DNA of 64,000 bases from NCBI GenBank assembly GCA_937899245.1, contig CALDKB010000016.1, positions 1 through 64,000 on the forward strand, read 5' to 3'. How positions within the stretch are numbered: position 1 is the stretch's first letter; every line of letters starts with the position of its first letter. A program made the position numbers and the translations under genes. Positions 25,367-36,690 of the stretch are shown piece after piece. The notes beneath the pieces are model-generated. The model was not told the origin of the DNA. It was given only the letters and a program-made list of their open reading frames with translations, and did not search any database. The stretch is from an uncultured Bacteroidales bacterium. GTDB taxonomy: Bacteria; Bacteroidota; Bacteroidia; Bacteroidales; ML635J-15.

Positions 25367-26566
25367 ATGCCACAAATATCAGAAAAAGGAAAAAACATGC
25401 CGTCGTCACCAATTCGTAAGTTGGTTCCGTATTCAGACGCAGCAAAAGCAAGAGGTGTAAAGGTTTATCATCTTAATATCGGTCAGCCGGACATCAAGAC
25501 TCCGGAAGTTGCTCTTGAGGCAGTAAAGAACATGACCGATAAGGTTATTGCATACAGCCATACCGCAGGTAATCTTTCTTATAGAAAGAAATTGGCTGCA
25601 TTCTACCAGAAGATTGGTATCAATGTAACCGAAAATGATATGTTGATTACAACTGGTGGTTCTGAAGCAATCGTTTTTGCTTTCATGACTACCTTGAATC
25701 TCGGCGACGAAGTTATCGTTCCAGAACCATTCTACGCAAACTACAATGGTTTTGCAATGCAGGCAGGCGTTGTTATCAAGCCTATCACTTCTAGCATAAA
25801 GAACGATTTCGCTCTTCCGTCAATTGAAGAATTCGAAAAGGTTATCACTCCTAAGACTAAGGGTATTGTAATATGCAATCCTAACAACCCAACTGGTTAC
25901 TTGTATTCAAAGGAAGAACTCCTTCAGTTGGCCGAAATCGTAAAGAAGCACGACCTTTATTTGTATGCTGACGAAGTTTACCGTGAATTCTGCTACGACG
26001 GACATACTCATTTCTCAACAATGCAGATTCCTGGTATCGAACAGAATGTTATCATGATGGACTCTGTTTCTAAGCGTTACAGCATGTGCGGTGTTCGCGT
26101 TGGTTGCATGGTTACTAGAAATAAAGAAGTTATTGCAGCTGCTACCAAGTTTGCTCAGGCTCGTCTTTGCCCGCCTTCATTCGGACAGGTTGCTGCTGAA
26201 GCTGCTCTCGACACCGACCAGCAGTACTTCAAGGAAGTTTATGACGAATATATCGCTCGCCGTAACTTCATGGTTAAGGGCTTGAACGAAATCCCTGGCG
26301 TATATTGTCCAAATCCTAAGGGTGCTTTCTATACTGTTGTTAAGCTTCCTATCGACGATGCCGACAAGTTCGCAAAATGGATGCTCGAAGAATTCCAGTA
26401 CGAAGGCCAGACCGTAATGGTTGCTCCTGCTACCGGTTTCTACAATACTCCAGGCTTGGGCAAGAACGAAGTTCGCGTTGCTTACGTCCTCAAGATCGAA
26501 GACCTTAAGAACGCAATCGAAGTTCTAAAGCACGCTTTGGAAGTATATCCAGGCAGAACAATGTAA
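25367..26566 (+). CDS. PLP-dependent aminotransferase (aspartate aminotransferase superfamily)
   Basis: 399 residues, class I/II fold type I. The PLP lysine is in SVSKRYSMCGVRVGC (~240). Other landmarks are NPNNPTGYLYSKEEL (~175), YADEVYREF (~205), and the substrate arginine near the end (NEVRVAYVL). It moves amino groups between an amino acid and a 2-oxo acid; the substrate (aspartate or another) cannot be set by reading alone. Codon use is like that of gdhA, suggesting high expression. A strong terminator follows. Confidence 0.92.
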   Translation: MPQISEKGKNMPSSPIRKLVPYSDAAKARGVKVYHLNIGQPDIKTPEVALEAVKNMTDKVIAYSHTAGNLSYRKKLAAFYQKIGINVTENDMLITTGGSEAIVFAFMTTLNLGDEVIVPEPFYANYNGFAMQAGVVIKPITSSIKNDFALPSIEEFEKVITPKTKGIVICNPNNPTGYLYSKEELLQLAEIVKKHDLYLYADEVYREFCYDGHTHFSTMQIPGIEQNVIMMDSVSKRYSMCGVRVGCMVTRNKEVIAAATKFAQARLCPPSFGQVAAEAALDTDQQYFKEVYDEYIARRNFMVKGLNEIPGVYCPNPKGAFYTVVKLPIDDADKFAKWMLEEFQYEGQTVMVAPATGFYNTPGLGKNEVRVAYVLKIEDLKNAIEVLKHALEVYPGRTM

Positions 26567-26583
26567 TTTTGCATAAATCATTA

Positions 26584-26617
26584 AAAGAAGCTATCTTTTC
26601 AGGTAGCTTCTTTTTTT
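26584..26617 (+). terminator. Terminator of the aminotransferase gene
   Basis: AGAAGCTA / TAGCTTCT hairpin followed by seven T, about 20 bases after the stop. Confidence 0.85.
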
Positions 26618-26632
26618 AACTGAATCCTTTTT

Positions 26633-28981
26633 ATGATAAATTTCAATCTGTTGAAAACTGAAAATCAAAATCTACGTGCAGATGGAAAACGGCATTTCCA
26701 TTATCCGGTATTGCTGAAGATTATTTTTGCCGTATTCATCTTTTTGTTCTCTTTCCCCGCTATCGAGCCCGATTTGGCTCCGGGACTCGATGCTTCGTAT
26801 GTATGGGGGCTTAACTGGCTGTTTGCCAACGATTATTCTGCTTTGTCGCAACTCGTTTACCCGATTGGACCTCTGGCTTTGCTCAAGCTGCCAGCCATTG
26901 AAGGTGCTAATTTCATAATATTCCTTATTGTTTACTCTCTGTTGAAATTCTGGTTTATATTCGAGCTTTTCCGTTTGTCCGAGTCATATTCCAGAAATTT
27001 CTATCTGTCGGCTGTGCTTATCATGGTGGCTTCGTATTTCGCTAATGTCGACTTGCTGATAAACTTCCTATGCTTGATGTTGTGTCTGCATTCAATCAAG
27101 GAATCGAAATGGATACATTTTGGTATAGCGTCAATTTTGGCGTTTGTCGGGTTGTTTATAAAAACATCAATAGGCGTAACTTCGCTGTCGGTGTTATTCG
27201 TAGCCTGGATTGTAGATTTTTACGAAAATAGAAGTTGGAAGCATGTGCTAGTAAATGCACTGTCGGTACTTTTTAGCGCTTTTATTGTCGGAATGGTGGT
27301 TTTGCATAGCTTTTCAACCTTATTTGGATATTTTGTCGCCGAATTTCATCTTGTAACCGGTTATGGCGGAGCACTCTCGCTTCATCCGGACAACAATTGG
27401 CTTGCACTTGCGATTTTTATCGCCACTATGTTGACATTCCCGTTCTTTTCAAGGGAAAAGGACTCGAAATATATTTTCTTGCTTGCGTTAATACCTCTTT
27501 TCGCTTGTTGGAAACATGCTTTTGTACGCGAGGATATCACACATTATCAAAGCATCATATCTTTTGTCATTGTCTTCTGGTGTGTAATGCTTGTAACAAA
27601 GACAGAACGGAAGAATTATGCTGTCGTATGTGCTTTGCTTTCAGTTATGATGCTATATTGCAACATGAATGAAATTCCAGAATATAAGGGTCGTAAGGTC
27701 GAGTATTGCGGTGTAAACAATTTCAACGATGTTGTTTTCGGTTATAAGGATTTTTCCGCAAGGATGAATCGGTTTACCTATGAGGCATTGTCGTGTGAAA
27801 AGCTTCCGGACGAAGTGCTGAAGATGGTAGATACTTCCACAATCGACTTTTATCCGTGGGAACATACTTATGCCAAGGTAAACGACTTGAACTGGCAGCC
27901 GCGCAAGACCATTGAAATAGGAGCTTCGACTTCGAAATGGCTGTCGGATCTGGCGGCAGAGAATTACAGCGGTGGTTCGCAAGCAGATTTCGTGCTTTGG
28001 CATTTCAACGATGATGGCTTTACAATCGATGGGCGTTATCCGCTTAACGATGAGCCGAATGTTGTTTTAAATATTTTGCAGAATTACCGCCCTGTATATT
28101 ATGGCGATAAGTATGTGCTTTTCAGGAGCAATGATGAGAATGCAAAAATAGAGCTGAGGGCAGAGGAAAAGTTCTCGGCAAAATTCAACGAGTGGATAGA
28201 TGTCCCTGAATGTGGCGATGCTATTCAGCGCGTAAGGGTTGTATCGGACGTGACATTCGCCGGTTTCCTCAAGAAGACATTCTTGAAGGATGAAATGTAC
28301 TATGTGGATTATATGACGGCCGACAACGAGGTGTTCTCCTATCGTTATGTGCCTTCAACGGCGGTAGATGGCTTGTGGGTAAATCCGTTCGTTACAAGGT
28401 TCGTAGATGGTGAACTCGCAGGAAAAGTTGTCAAGATTCGTTTCCGTAATTCTGAAAATTCCTGTGTCTCTGAAGATATTATCTTGCAGTTTGAAACATG
28501 GAATATACAATTGGATAAACTTGTAAGGACGTATACGAACAATAGCCAGAAACTATATGTCAATGGCTTTGAAACTCAGAATGAAAATGCTACTTCCGAA
28601 TATGCATTCAGTGGCGTATATTCCAACAGGGTTGAGCCCGACGGATTCTCATGCACCTACGAGGTTGATATGGAGTCGTTCTGGAAAATGTTCGCAGATT
28701 CGTGCAATGCAGATATTCATGCATCCTGCCGTTTCCTGAACAATGGATCTTCTTGCCTTGTCGTTTCTATTGATGGTAACGAAGAAAAGTTTTATAAGAC
28801 GGCAAATTTCGGGAAAACAGGCAACATTTATTGGTGGCGTGCGAAAATCGATTGCCGTATCGAACGCGAAAAATATCCTCAAGGCACATTGAAAGTTTAT
28901 GTCTGGAACAATGGCGACCAACCGACTTTTGTCGACGATATGAAGGTAACTGCAAATCCGCAGGTTCACAATCGCAGATAG
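26633..28981 (+). CDS. Large multi-pass membrane protein of unknown function
   Basis: 782 residues. The first ~350 hold about nine hydrophobic segments (for example VLLKIIFAVFIFLFSFPAI, FIIFLIVYSLLKFWFIF, ALSVLFSAFIVGMVVLHSF, FVIVFWCVMLV), and the remaining ~430 are soluble with no recognised domain. The layout recalls membrane glycosyltransferases or O-antigen-type enzymes (N-terminal membrane block with a short acidic loop after the first helix, EPDLAPGLDASY), but no catalytic motif is secure. It follows a terminator and stands alone. The soluble part has beta-rich stretches near its end (QGTLKVYVWNNGDQPTFVDDMKV) like carbohydrate-binding folds. Function is unassigned. Confidence 0.75.
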   Translation: MINFNLLKTENQNLRADGKRHFHYPVLLKIIFAVFIFLFSFPAIEPDLAPGLDASYVWGLNWLFANDYSALSQLVYPIGPLALLKLPAIEGANFIIFLIVYSLLKFWFIFELFRLSESYSRNFYLSAVLIMVASYFANVDLLINFLCLMLCLHSIKESKWIHFGIASILAFVGLFIKTSIGVTSLSVLFVAWIVDFYENRSWKHVLVNALSVLFSAFIVGMVVLHSFSTLFGYFVAEFHLVTGYGGALSLHPDNNWLALAIFIATMLTFPFFSREKDSKYIFLLALIPLFACWKHAFVREDITHYQSIISFVIVFWCVMLVTKTERKNYAVVCALLSVMMLYCNMNEIPEYKGRKVEYCGVNNFNDVVFGYKDFSARMNRFTYEALSCEKLPDEVLKMVDTSTIDFYPWEHTYAKVNDLNWQPRKTIEIGASTSKWLSDLAAENYSGGSQADFVLWHFNDDGFTIDGRYPLNDEPNVVLNILQNYRPVYYGDKYVLFRSNDENAKIELRAEEKFSAKFNEWIDVPECGDAIQRVRVVSDVTFAGFLKKTFLKDEMYYVDYMTADNEVFSYRYVPSTAVDGLWVNPFVTRFVDGELAGKVVKIRFRNSENSCVSEDIILQFETWNIQLDKLVRTYTNNSQKLYVNGFETQNENATSEYAFSGVYSNRVEPDGFSCTYEVDMESFWKMFADSCNADIHASCRFLNNGSSCLVVSIDGNEEKFYKTANFGKTGNIYWWRAKIDCRIEREKYPQGTLKVYVWNNGDQPTFVDDMKVTANPQVHNRR

Positions 28982-29027
28982 TTACTCTAAAATCATAAAT
29001 CTTCAATCGTAAATCGTAAATCATAAT

Positions 29028-29035
29028 TATCTTTG
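29028..29035 (+). promoter_or_regulatory. -7 promoter element of folE-fabD
   Basis: TATCTTTG lies 20 bases before the folE ATG, after a short stretch of repeated 'atcgtaa'-like bases. Confidence 0.55.
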
Positions 29036-29055
29036 CGCAAATTTTTCAAACAGCA

Positions 29056-29685
29056 ATGAATTATACTATACTTGACCCCGACGAGCAGGGCTATGCAAAA
29101 GTTGAGAAGTTCAACAAGGAAAAAACAGAACGTCTTGCCGAACTATACAAGGAAATTATAGGCATTCTTGGCGAGGATGTTAACCGCGAAGGCCTTTTGA
29201 AAACGCCAGAACGTGTTGCAAAGGCAATGCAATTCCTTACTCAGGGCTACGAAATGGATGCCGAGGAAATCATCCGTTCGGCAATGTTCCGTGAAGATTA
29301 TCGTCAGATGGTAATCGTTAAGGATATCGAGCTTTATAGCATGTGTGAGCATCACATGTTGCCATTTTACGGCAAGGCACACGTTGCATATATTCCCAAT
29401 CATTATATTACGGGTTTAAGCAAGATTGCCCGCGTTGTAGATGTCTTTTCGCGTCGCTTGCAGGTGCAGGAACGTCTTACGACTCAAATTAAGGATTGCA
29501 TTCAGAATACACTTAATCCGTTTGGCGTGGCTGTTGTAATTGAGGCCCATCATATGTGCATGCAGATGCGTGGCGTACAGAAGCAGAATTCTATAACCAC
29601 AACTTCCGATTTTACCGGTGTTTTCCTTAAGCAGGAAAAGACAAGACAGGAATTTTTATCGTTAATCGACAGGAATAGACTATGA
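29056..29685 (+). CDS. folE: GTP cyclohydrolase I
   Basis: 209 residues, typical type I enzyme. It turns GTP into 7,8-dihydroneopterin triphosphate, the first step of folate synthesis. Zinc ligands are in [10 protein letters not shown] (~98) and [10 protein letters not shown] (~168). [20 protein letters not shown] and QERLTTQI are the usual active-site and subunit motifs. Its stop overlaps the fabD start (ATGA), so the two are translated together. Confidence 0.96.
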   Translation: MNYTILDPDEQGYAKVEKFNKEKTERLAELYKEIIGILGEDVNREGLLKTPERVAKAMQFLTQGYEMDAEEIIRSAMFREDYRQMVIVKDIELYSMCEHHMLPFYGKAHVAYIPNHYITGLSKIARVVDVFSRRLQVQERLTTQIKDCIQNTLNPFGVAVVIEAHHMCMQMRGVQKQNSITTTSDFTGVFLKQEKTRQEFLSLIDRNRL

Positions 29686-30536
29686 GGGCATTTGTTTTTC
29701 CGGGACAGGGCTCGCAGTTTGTAGGTATGGGCAAGGACCTGTACGACGAAAGTGTAAACGCACGTCAGATGTTCGAGCGGGCAAACGAAATATTGGGCTT
29801 CCGTATCTCCGATGTGATGTTTTCTGGAAGCGAAGAGGATTTGAAGCAGACAAAGGTTACGCAGCCGGCTGTTTTCCTTCATTCGGCTATTTTGTTTAGC
29901 GAGAAGTTTTCCGGCGAGCAATATGGAATGGTGGCTGGGCATTCGCTTGGCGAGTTCTCGGCATTGGTGGCTGCTGGTGTCTTGTCGTTCGAGGATGCCT
30001 TGGCATTGGTTTCAAAACGAGCAAAGGCCATGCAGAAGGCTTGCGAGATGCAAAAGTCAACAATGGCGGCGGTTATTCGTCTCGACAGGGAAATAATTGA
30101 GCGAATTTGCGCAGAAACCGATGGCATTGTTGTGCCGGCCAATTATAACAGTCCAGAGCAAATTGTAATTTCAGGCACAGAAGAGGCTATTGTTGCGGCT
30201 TGTATTAAGATGAAGGAGGCGGGAGCAAAGCGCGCCTTGAAACTACAGGTCGGTGGTGCCTTTCATTCGCCGCTGATGCAGTCGGCACGAGAGGAACTCG
30301 CAGAGGCAATAATGGCTACCAAGTTCAATGACGCTAAAGTGCCAATTTATCAGAATGTAGATGCAAAACCGCACACAAAAGCCGAGGAAATCCGCGAAAA
30401 CCTTATCAAGCAGCTTACAAATGCTGTGCGTTGGAGCGACTTGGTAGTGAATATGCACCACGATGGCGCCGATGAATTTGTTGAAATCGGACCCGGTACA
30501 GTCTTGACGGGATTAGTCGCTAAGATTTTGAAATAA
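29682..30536 (+). CDS. fabD: Malonyl-CoA:ACP transacylase
   Basis: 284 residues. It loads malonyl groups on acyl carrier protein for fatty acid synthesis. The start is the standard [12 protein letters not shown], the serine nucleophile is in [10 protein letters not shown] (~88), the catalytic histidine in GGAFHSPLM (~190), and the end carries [11 protein letters not shown]. It overlaps folE by four bases. Confidence 0.95.
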   Translation: MRAFVFPGQGSQFVGMGKDLYDESVNARQMFERANEILGFRISDVMFSGSEEDLKQTKVTQPAVFLHSAILFSEKFSGEQYGMVAGHSLGEFSALVAAGVLSFEDALALVSKRAKAMQKACEMQKSTMAAVIRLDREIIERICAETDGIVVPANYNSPEQIVISGTEEAIVAACIKMKEAGAKRALKLQVGGAFHSPLMQSAREELAEAIMATKFNDAKVPIYQNVDAKPHTKAEEIRENLIKQLTNAVRWSDLVVNMHHDGADEFVEIGPGTVLTGLVAKILK

Positions 30537-30555
30537 AAGATTGATATTGTCGCTG

Positions 30556-30594
30556 AAAAATCTGCTGGAGGCATTGCTTCTTGCAGATTTTTTG
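30556..30594 (+). terminator. Terminator of folE-fabD
   Basis: AAAAATCTGC / GCAGATTTTT stem with a 17-base loop and further T, 20 bases after the fabD stop. Confidence 0.75.
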
Positions 30595-30745
30595 TATTAT
30601 AATATTCGCTTGCATTTTGCTGATGCTTAGTTTCGCTATTTATAATTAAAAATCCCATTATTTGTAATGAGCTCTTGGAAAATATAGATTGGCGTTATGA
30701 TAAAAAAATCGTTTTTTGTTGTTGCGAACTGAAATGAAATTTTGA

Positions 30746-32776
<2,031 letters not shown>

Positions 32777-32803
32777 TTGTTAACTCGCGATAACTAAAAA
32801 AAT

Positions 32804-33421
32804 ATGAAAAAGATATTACTGGTTGTTATAATTTCCTTTGTCAGCACTCTTTCTTTTGCTCAGCAGAACAAGTCCGACAAGGAACGGATGGTACAAATCC
32901 GTACCGCTTATGCCGCTGCTGTAGAAAATGCGCGTATTACTTGCCTGCCTGAGGACCAGAGCGATTATGTGCCAAAAAATTATGTCAAGACTACCATTTT
33001 GCATAATATGGCTGGCACTGGTCAAGGCACCGAAACACTTGAATTCTTTTTCGACGATGACTTTGATGAAAACGAAGGTTGGTATGTGTCGAACCTTCGG
33101 TTCGTTCGCCGTACAATAATTTATACAATTGCAGAACTTAAGGAATACGAGGAATATCTGTTCGACACCGATGGCAAGCCGATGTTCTATTTCTCCAGCT
33201 CCCACGAATATGTAGACGACAAGGATCTGCTTGTTGAACTCCGTTCATATTACAGAAACGGAGAGAGCTTCAATATGATTTTTAAAAGTGGCGAAGACGC
33301 TTCTTCGTTGAAGCAGAGTGATATTGCCGATGAGTATATGCATCTTCCAGCGTCGGGAACCAACGGCTTTTATCGTTACAAGGATATTTTTGCCGGCTTG
33401 TTGAACTGTCATGAGAATTAA
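32804..33421 (+). CDS. Exported protein of unknown function
   Basis: 205 residues. A signal peptide (MKKILLVVIISFVSTLSFAQQ) is the only recognisable element. The body is acidic and rich in aromatics (LEFFFDDDFDENEGWYVSNLRFV, LRSYYRNGESFNMIFKSGED), consistent with a small beta-rich periplasmic or surface protein. It follows ligA by 27 bases and may be read from it. A lipoprotein gene with its own -7 element follows. Confidence 0.75.
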   Translation: MKKILLVVIISFVSTLSFAQQNKSDKERMVQIRTAYAAAVENARITCLPEDQSDYVPKNYVKTTILHNMAGTGQGTETLEFFFDDDFDENEGWYVSNLRFVRRTIIYTIAELKEYEEYLFDTDGKPMFYFSSSHEYVDDKDLLVELRSYYRNGESFNMIFKSGEDASSLKQSDIADEYMHLPASGTNGFYRYKDIFAGLLNCHEN

Positions 33422-33426
33422 ACCAT

Positions 33427-33434
33427 TACTTTTG
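33427..33434 (+). promoter_or_regulatory. -7 promoter element of the FISUMP lipoprotein
   Basis: TACTTTTG lies 16 bases before the ATG at 33451. Confidence 0.55.
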
Positions 33435-33450
33435 CAAAAAATTAAATGAT

Positions 33451-34056
33451 ATGAAATTGCATGTATATTTTCTGTCGACTATAGTTTTCTTGTCAATGTT
33501 AGTACTGACATCATGTGGGAATCGGGAGTACAATTACGGAACTTTGACCGATAGCCGCGATAACAAGTCCTATAAGACCATTGATATTGATGGCATGGTT
33601 TGGACGGCTGAAAATATTAGATACGAAGGCGGTTCGGAGTTGTCTACAACTCTGGACTCGTTGTCGGCAAGTCGTTACAATCCGGCCGGAGATGCCTCTA
33701 ATGTGGAGACTTACGGTTGTTTGTACAACTACAAGGCGGCCGAAACAGCTTGCCCCGAAGGGTGGCATATTCCGTCGGTTTCTGAATTCGAAAAATTGTC
33801 CGATGCTTTCTCGGCAGATGAAAAGGGAGACCTGATTGATAATTTCCAATGCTTATCGGCTGGAGCATTCAATGGAACGTACACATCGTTTGGTAAGCGC
33901 AATTATATGTGGACAGCTAAGGAGGTTAATTCCGACAGCGCTTATATTGCCGTAATGCCGTATTATAACATAATGTTTGCTCAAACTATGACTATTAATC
34001 CTTGTGAAGTGGCCAACAAGCAGCTTGCTGTTTCGGTTCGTTGCGTAAAGGATTAG
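33451..34056 (+). CDS. FISUMP-domain lipoprotein
   Basis: 201 residues. Lipobox LTSC (cysteine ~24). The rest matches the 'Fibrobacter succinogenes major paralogous domain' pattern: TDSRDNKSYKTIDIDGMVWTAENI, YGCLYNYKAAETACPEGWHIPSVSEFEKL, and a closing SVRCVKD. Such domains are found in lipid-anchored or exported proteins of Fibrobacter and Bacteroidota; their role is not known. The gene stands at the end of the plus-strand run and faces a minus-strand gene with only 23 bases between stops. Confidence 0.82.
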   Translation: MKLHVYFLSTIVFLSMLVLTSCGNREYNYGTLTDSRDNKSYKTIDIDGMVWTAENIRYEGGSELSTTLDSLSASRYNPAGDASNVETYGCLYNYKAAETACPEGWHIPSVSEFEKLSDAFSADEKGDLIDNFQCLSAGAFNGTYTSFGKRNYMWTAKEVNSDSAYIAVMPYYNIMFAQTMTINPCEVANKQLAVSVRCVKD

Positions 34057-34079
34057 TTGTCAGGATATTTGTGGGGACT

Positions 34080-35048
34080 TCAGTTGTTTCGTAGTGTTCC
34101 CGCCACTTTCCTAAACATTTCGGTGCATTCCTTTTCGTCTCCCAGCGACATTCCGGTAATTACGTAATATCTGTCGTCGCCGAAAATTATGAGCTGGTAC
34201 AGAAACTCGTTTCTCATAAGTTTGTTTGTGCCTGTTGCTCGGATTTCGTAGCCATAATATTCGCCTACTTTTATCTTTTGAGGGGTAAGACTGCTGGTTT
34301 CGTCCCAGCTAATCGGATATTGCTCCATCCTATGCTTGCAGATGTCTTTCTGCTGATCGTCGGTATATTGGCGTCCGCTTGCGATTTCCTTTACTGTCAG
34401 TGTTGTCATATCGGCAGTCTTTGACGGGACATTGCCGTCGTCGGTATAGATGCGTGAATCGCTAATTGGTTTGCCTTCCTTGAGTATTGTGCCATCGGTG
34501 TTTAGCGAAAAAGAGAACATGCCTTCGCTGCTTATTTCCATGTCGGGGATAAAGATGACGCTAAGAAGCGAATTGGTTATTGCAATGTTCATGTTGTTGC
34601 GGATTGGCTTCGGCGTCGAGCCCATGATAAGGTAGGTTTGCGATAAGTTGCCTATCAGCAGTATCGATACGGCCAGTTCTTTGCTGTCGATGTATTGTTC
34701 GCCGTCAATCATCATCGCTTCGAATCCGTTTATTTTGAAGAAAGTCTCCTTGAGAACTACTATTCCGGCATGGAACATTGCGTTTTTGTCGAAAGTATAG
34801 AAGTTGCGGTTTATGTCGCCATCGAGGTCCTTTACCGAAATGAAACTTTCCGACAGCGAGTTCTCGTATGTGTATGAGTTCCTTCGCGTAAAACCAGAGG
34901 GAAGCTTCAGCTTTATTTTTGTGCCTACTATCTGTGTATATTCATCGCTGTCGGTGTTGGTGATTTCGATGGCTTTTGAGTTGATGCCTTGACCGACGCT
35001 GGCTAAACTTGCCATAAGCAGGAGTGCGACGATAATAATCTTCTTCAT
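34080..35048 (-). CDS. Exported protein of unknown function
   Basis: 322 residues from the ATG at 35048, which places the signal peptide MKKIIIVALLLMASLASVGQ at the N-terminus. A further in-frame ATG at 35069 lies within a TATATTTG promoter element and is rejected. The mature part has no recognised domain; IKLKLPSGFTRRNSYTYENSLSESFISVKDL near the start recalls two-fold repeats of photosystem-reaction-centre-PsbP-like small proteins, but the likeness is weak. Divergent from the T9SS plug gene. Confidence 0.75.
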   Translation of the reverse strand: MKKIIIVALLLMASLASVGQGINSKAIEITNTDSDEYTQIVGTKIKLKLPSGFTRRNSYTYENSLSESFISVKDLDGDINRNFYTFDKNAMFHAGIVVLKETFFKINGFEAMMIDGEQYIDSKELAVSILLIGNLSQTYLIMGSTPKPIRNNMNIAITNSLLSVIFIPDMEISSEGMFSFSLNTDGTILKEGKPISDSRIYTDDGNVPSKTADMTTLTVKEIASGRQYTDDQQKDICKHRMEQYPISWDETSSLTPQKIKVGEYYGYEIRATGTNKLMRNEFLYQLIIFGDDRYYVITGMSLGDEKECTEMFRKVAGTLRNN

Positions 35049-35066
35049 TTTTCGGAAAAAATTTTC

Positions 35067-35074
35067 CAAATATA
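35067..35074 (-). promoter_or_regulatory. -7 promoter element of the exported protein at 34080-35048
   Basis: TATATTTG on the minus strand, 18 bases before the ATG at 35048. Its position settles the start of that gene. Confidence 0.55.
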
Positions 35075-35110
35075 AATAATAATGTGTTACTTCGTGAAAA
35101 ATTTTACTGG

Positions 35111-36412
35111 ATGAAGCTGTCGCTTGTTAAAATATTTCTTCTGATGATGTGCATTTGCTTGTTTTCAAATGCCTATTCGTTCGATTTCGACCGCGATACC
35201 GTCGCCTGTGTTGACCGTGTTTACGAGAAAAATATAAAGACCGTTCAGTTCCATCTGCACGACTGGGAGGTTTCGTACCCAGTAATGGAGCTTGGCGGTG
35301 AGGTCGGGCTTACTTTTGAATTCGACCAGATTGAATCACAGCCAGTAGATTATTACTATACTATTTTCCATTGTACCTACGACTGGAAGCCGTCTAACCT
35401 TATGTTTGTCGATTATGCCGATGGTTTCGATGAGAATGAGGTCCGTGATTACGAGGATTCGCATAGCACGTATGTGCAGTATACCCATTTCACGCTTGAT
35501 TTGCCAAACGACGATGTCCAGCTTAAGCTTTCTGGCAATTATATGCTGGTTGTTTTTGTTAAGGAACCGACGGAGAAGATTGTATGTACACGTCGGTTTA
35601 TGGTTTACGAGAATTTGGTGGATGTAACGGGACGAGTGTCGTCAAATATACTTGGCGAGTTCAAGAAGGAGTTCCAAAAGGTCGATTTTGTTGTGGATTG
35701 TAAGAAATATAAGGTTTACAATCCGCTAGACGAACTTAAGGTGATGCTTTTGCAGAACTACCAATGGGACAACGCTTTCTATGAGATGCAACCATCGTTT
35801 GTCGATAATAATTCCTATACGTTCGAGTGGGACGACAAGTATATTTTCAATGCTGGAAACGAATTCCGCCAGTTCAGTTTTAATAATCTTGAGATCGGTT
35901 CCGAGTTTGTCGAGCATATCGAGTACCGTAAGCCGTATTATTTTGTAGATCTAGTTCCCGAAAAAGCCAAGTTCTTCGAGCCTTACAGTAGCGTCGAGGA
36001 TATCAATGGCGGCTATATTATCCGCACAAACCGCAAGTACGACCACGATTTTCCCGAAGTTCAGTCCGAATATGCTATCGTAAGGTTCCGCCTGCAGAAC
36101 CCATCGCAGCTGGGCAATGCAAATGTTTATTTGTACGGACAGCTTACCGGATATGAACTTTTGCCAAAGTATCGGATGAACTATAATGTCGAAACTCATT
36201 GTTACGAGACACTAATGTTCCTGAAACAGGGATATTACAATTACCAGTATATAGTTTTGCCTGAAAAAGAAGGCACTAGTGTGGAGCGTCAGTTTTTCGA
36301 AGGCAGCCATAGGCAGACCGAAAACGACTATCTGCTTTTCATCTATCATCGCAATCCAAGCGAATCGTACGACCGGTTGATAAACTATACCAAATTCAAT
36401 AGTCGCAACTGA
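35111..36412 (+). CDS. T9SS plug-domain protein (DUF5103)
   Basis: 433 residues from the ATG at 35111; an in-frame GTG at 35084 would add residues before the signal sequence. Signal peptide (MKLSLVKIFLLMMCICLFSNAYS). The pattern VKTVQFHLHDWEVSYPVMELG-like start, YYYTIFHCTYDWKPSNLM (~75), DNNSYTFEWDDKYIFNAGNEFR (~235), NGGYIIRTNR (~300) and a closing YDRLINY fits the DUF5103 family. In Flavobacterium the Plug protein closes the periplasmic side of the SprA/Sov translocon. This fits the T9SS cargo seen elsewhere in the window. No other T9SS machinery gene is next to it. The family call is good; the exact role is by homology. Confidence 0.82.
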   Translation: MKLSLVKIFLLMMCICLFSNAYSFDFDRDTVACVDRVYEKNIKTVQFHLHDWEVSYPVMELGGEVGLTFEFDQIESQPVDYYYTIFHCTYDWKPSNLMFVDYADGFDENEVRDYEDSHSTYVQYTHFTLDLPNDDVQLKLSGNYMLVVFVKEPTEKIVCTRRFMVYENLVDVTGRVSSNILGEFKKEFQKVDFVVDCKKYKVYNPLDELKVMLLQNYQWDNAFYEMQPSFVDNNSYTFEWDDKYIFNAGNEFRQFSFNNLEIGSEFVEHIEYRKPYYFVDLVPEKAKFFEPYSSVEDINGGYIIRTNRKYDHDFPEVQSEYAIVRFRLQNPSQLGNANVYLYGQLTGYELLPKYRMNYNVETHCYETLMFLKQGYYNYQYIVLPEKEGTSVERQFFEGSHRQTENDYLLFIYHRNPSESYDRLINYTKFNSRN

Positions 36413-36518
36413 CATTTTCACAGGTGAGAAGTATGCCGGAATTACTAATTGTGCCAGACATAATTAGTCTAGTCTGTTTTCGACCATTGGGCAGTAAATA
36501 AATCTCTTCCAACTTTTT

Positions 36519-36549
36519 TTTGCTTCAACCAAAATTTTCACTACTTTTG
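36519..36549 (+). promoter_or_regulatory. Promoter of tRNA-Leu
   Basis: TTTG (36519-36522), 19-base spacer, TACTTTTG (36542-36549): a textbook Bacteroidota -33/-7 pair. The tRNA begins 12 bases later. Confidence 0.8.
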
Positions 36550-36560
36550 CATTCGCGTTT

Positions 36561-36644
36561 GCCCGAGTGGCGGAATTGGTAGACGCGCTGGTTTCAGGGA
36601 CCAGTGTTCGCAAGGGCTTGCAGGTTCGAACCCTGTCTCGGGCA
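36561..36644 (+). tRNA. tRNA-Leu (anticodon CAG)
   Basis: 84 bases. Acceptor arms GCCCGAG / CTCGGGC, D-arm with GGTAGACGC, anticodon stem CTGGT / ACCAG around loop TTCAGGG (anticodon CAG), a long variable arm typical of class II tRNA, and T-arm GGTTCGAACCC. The CCA end is not encoded. The gene has its own promoter and a terminator directly after. Confidence 0.95.
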
Positions 36645-36647
36645 CAG

Positions 36648-36690
36648 AAAAAGGCAAACATTTTACTCAAAATGCTTGCCTTTTTTATTA
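36648..36690 (+). terminator. Terminator after tRNA-Leu
   Basis: AAAAGGCAA / TTGCCTTTT outer stem with inner CATTTT / AAAATG and a T run (one unpaired C), four bases after the tRNA. Confidence 0.85.
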
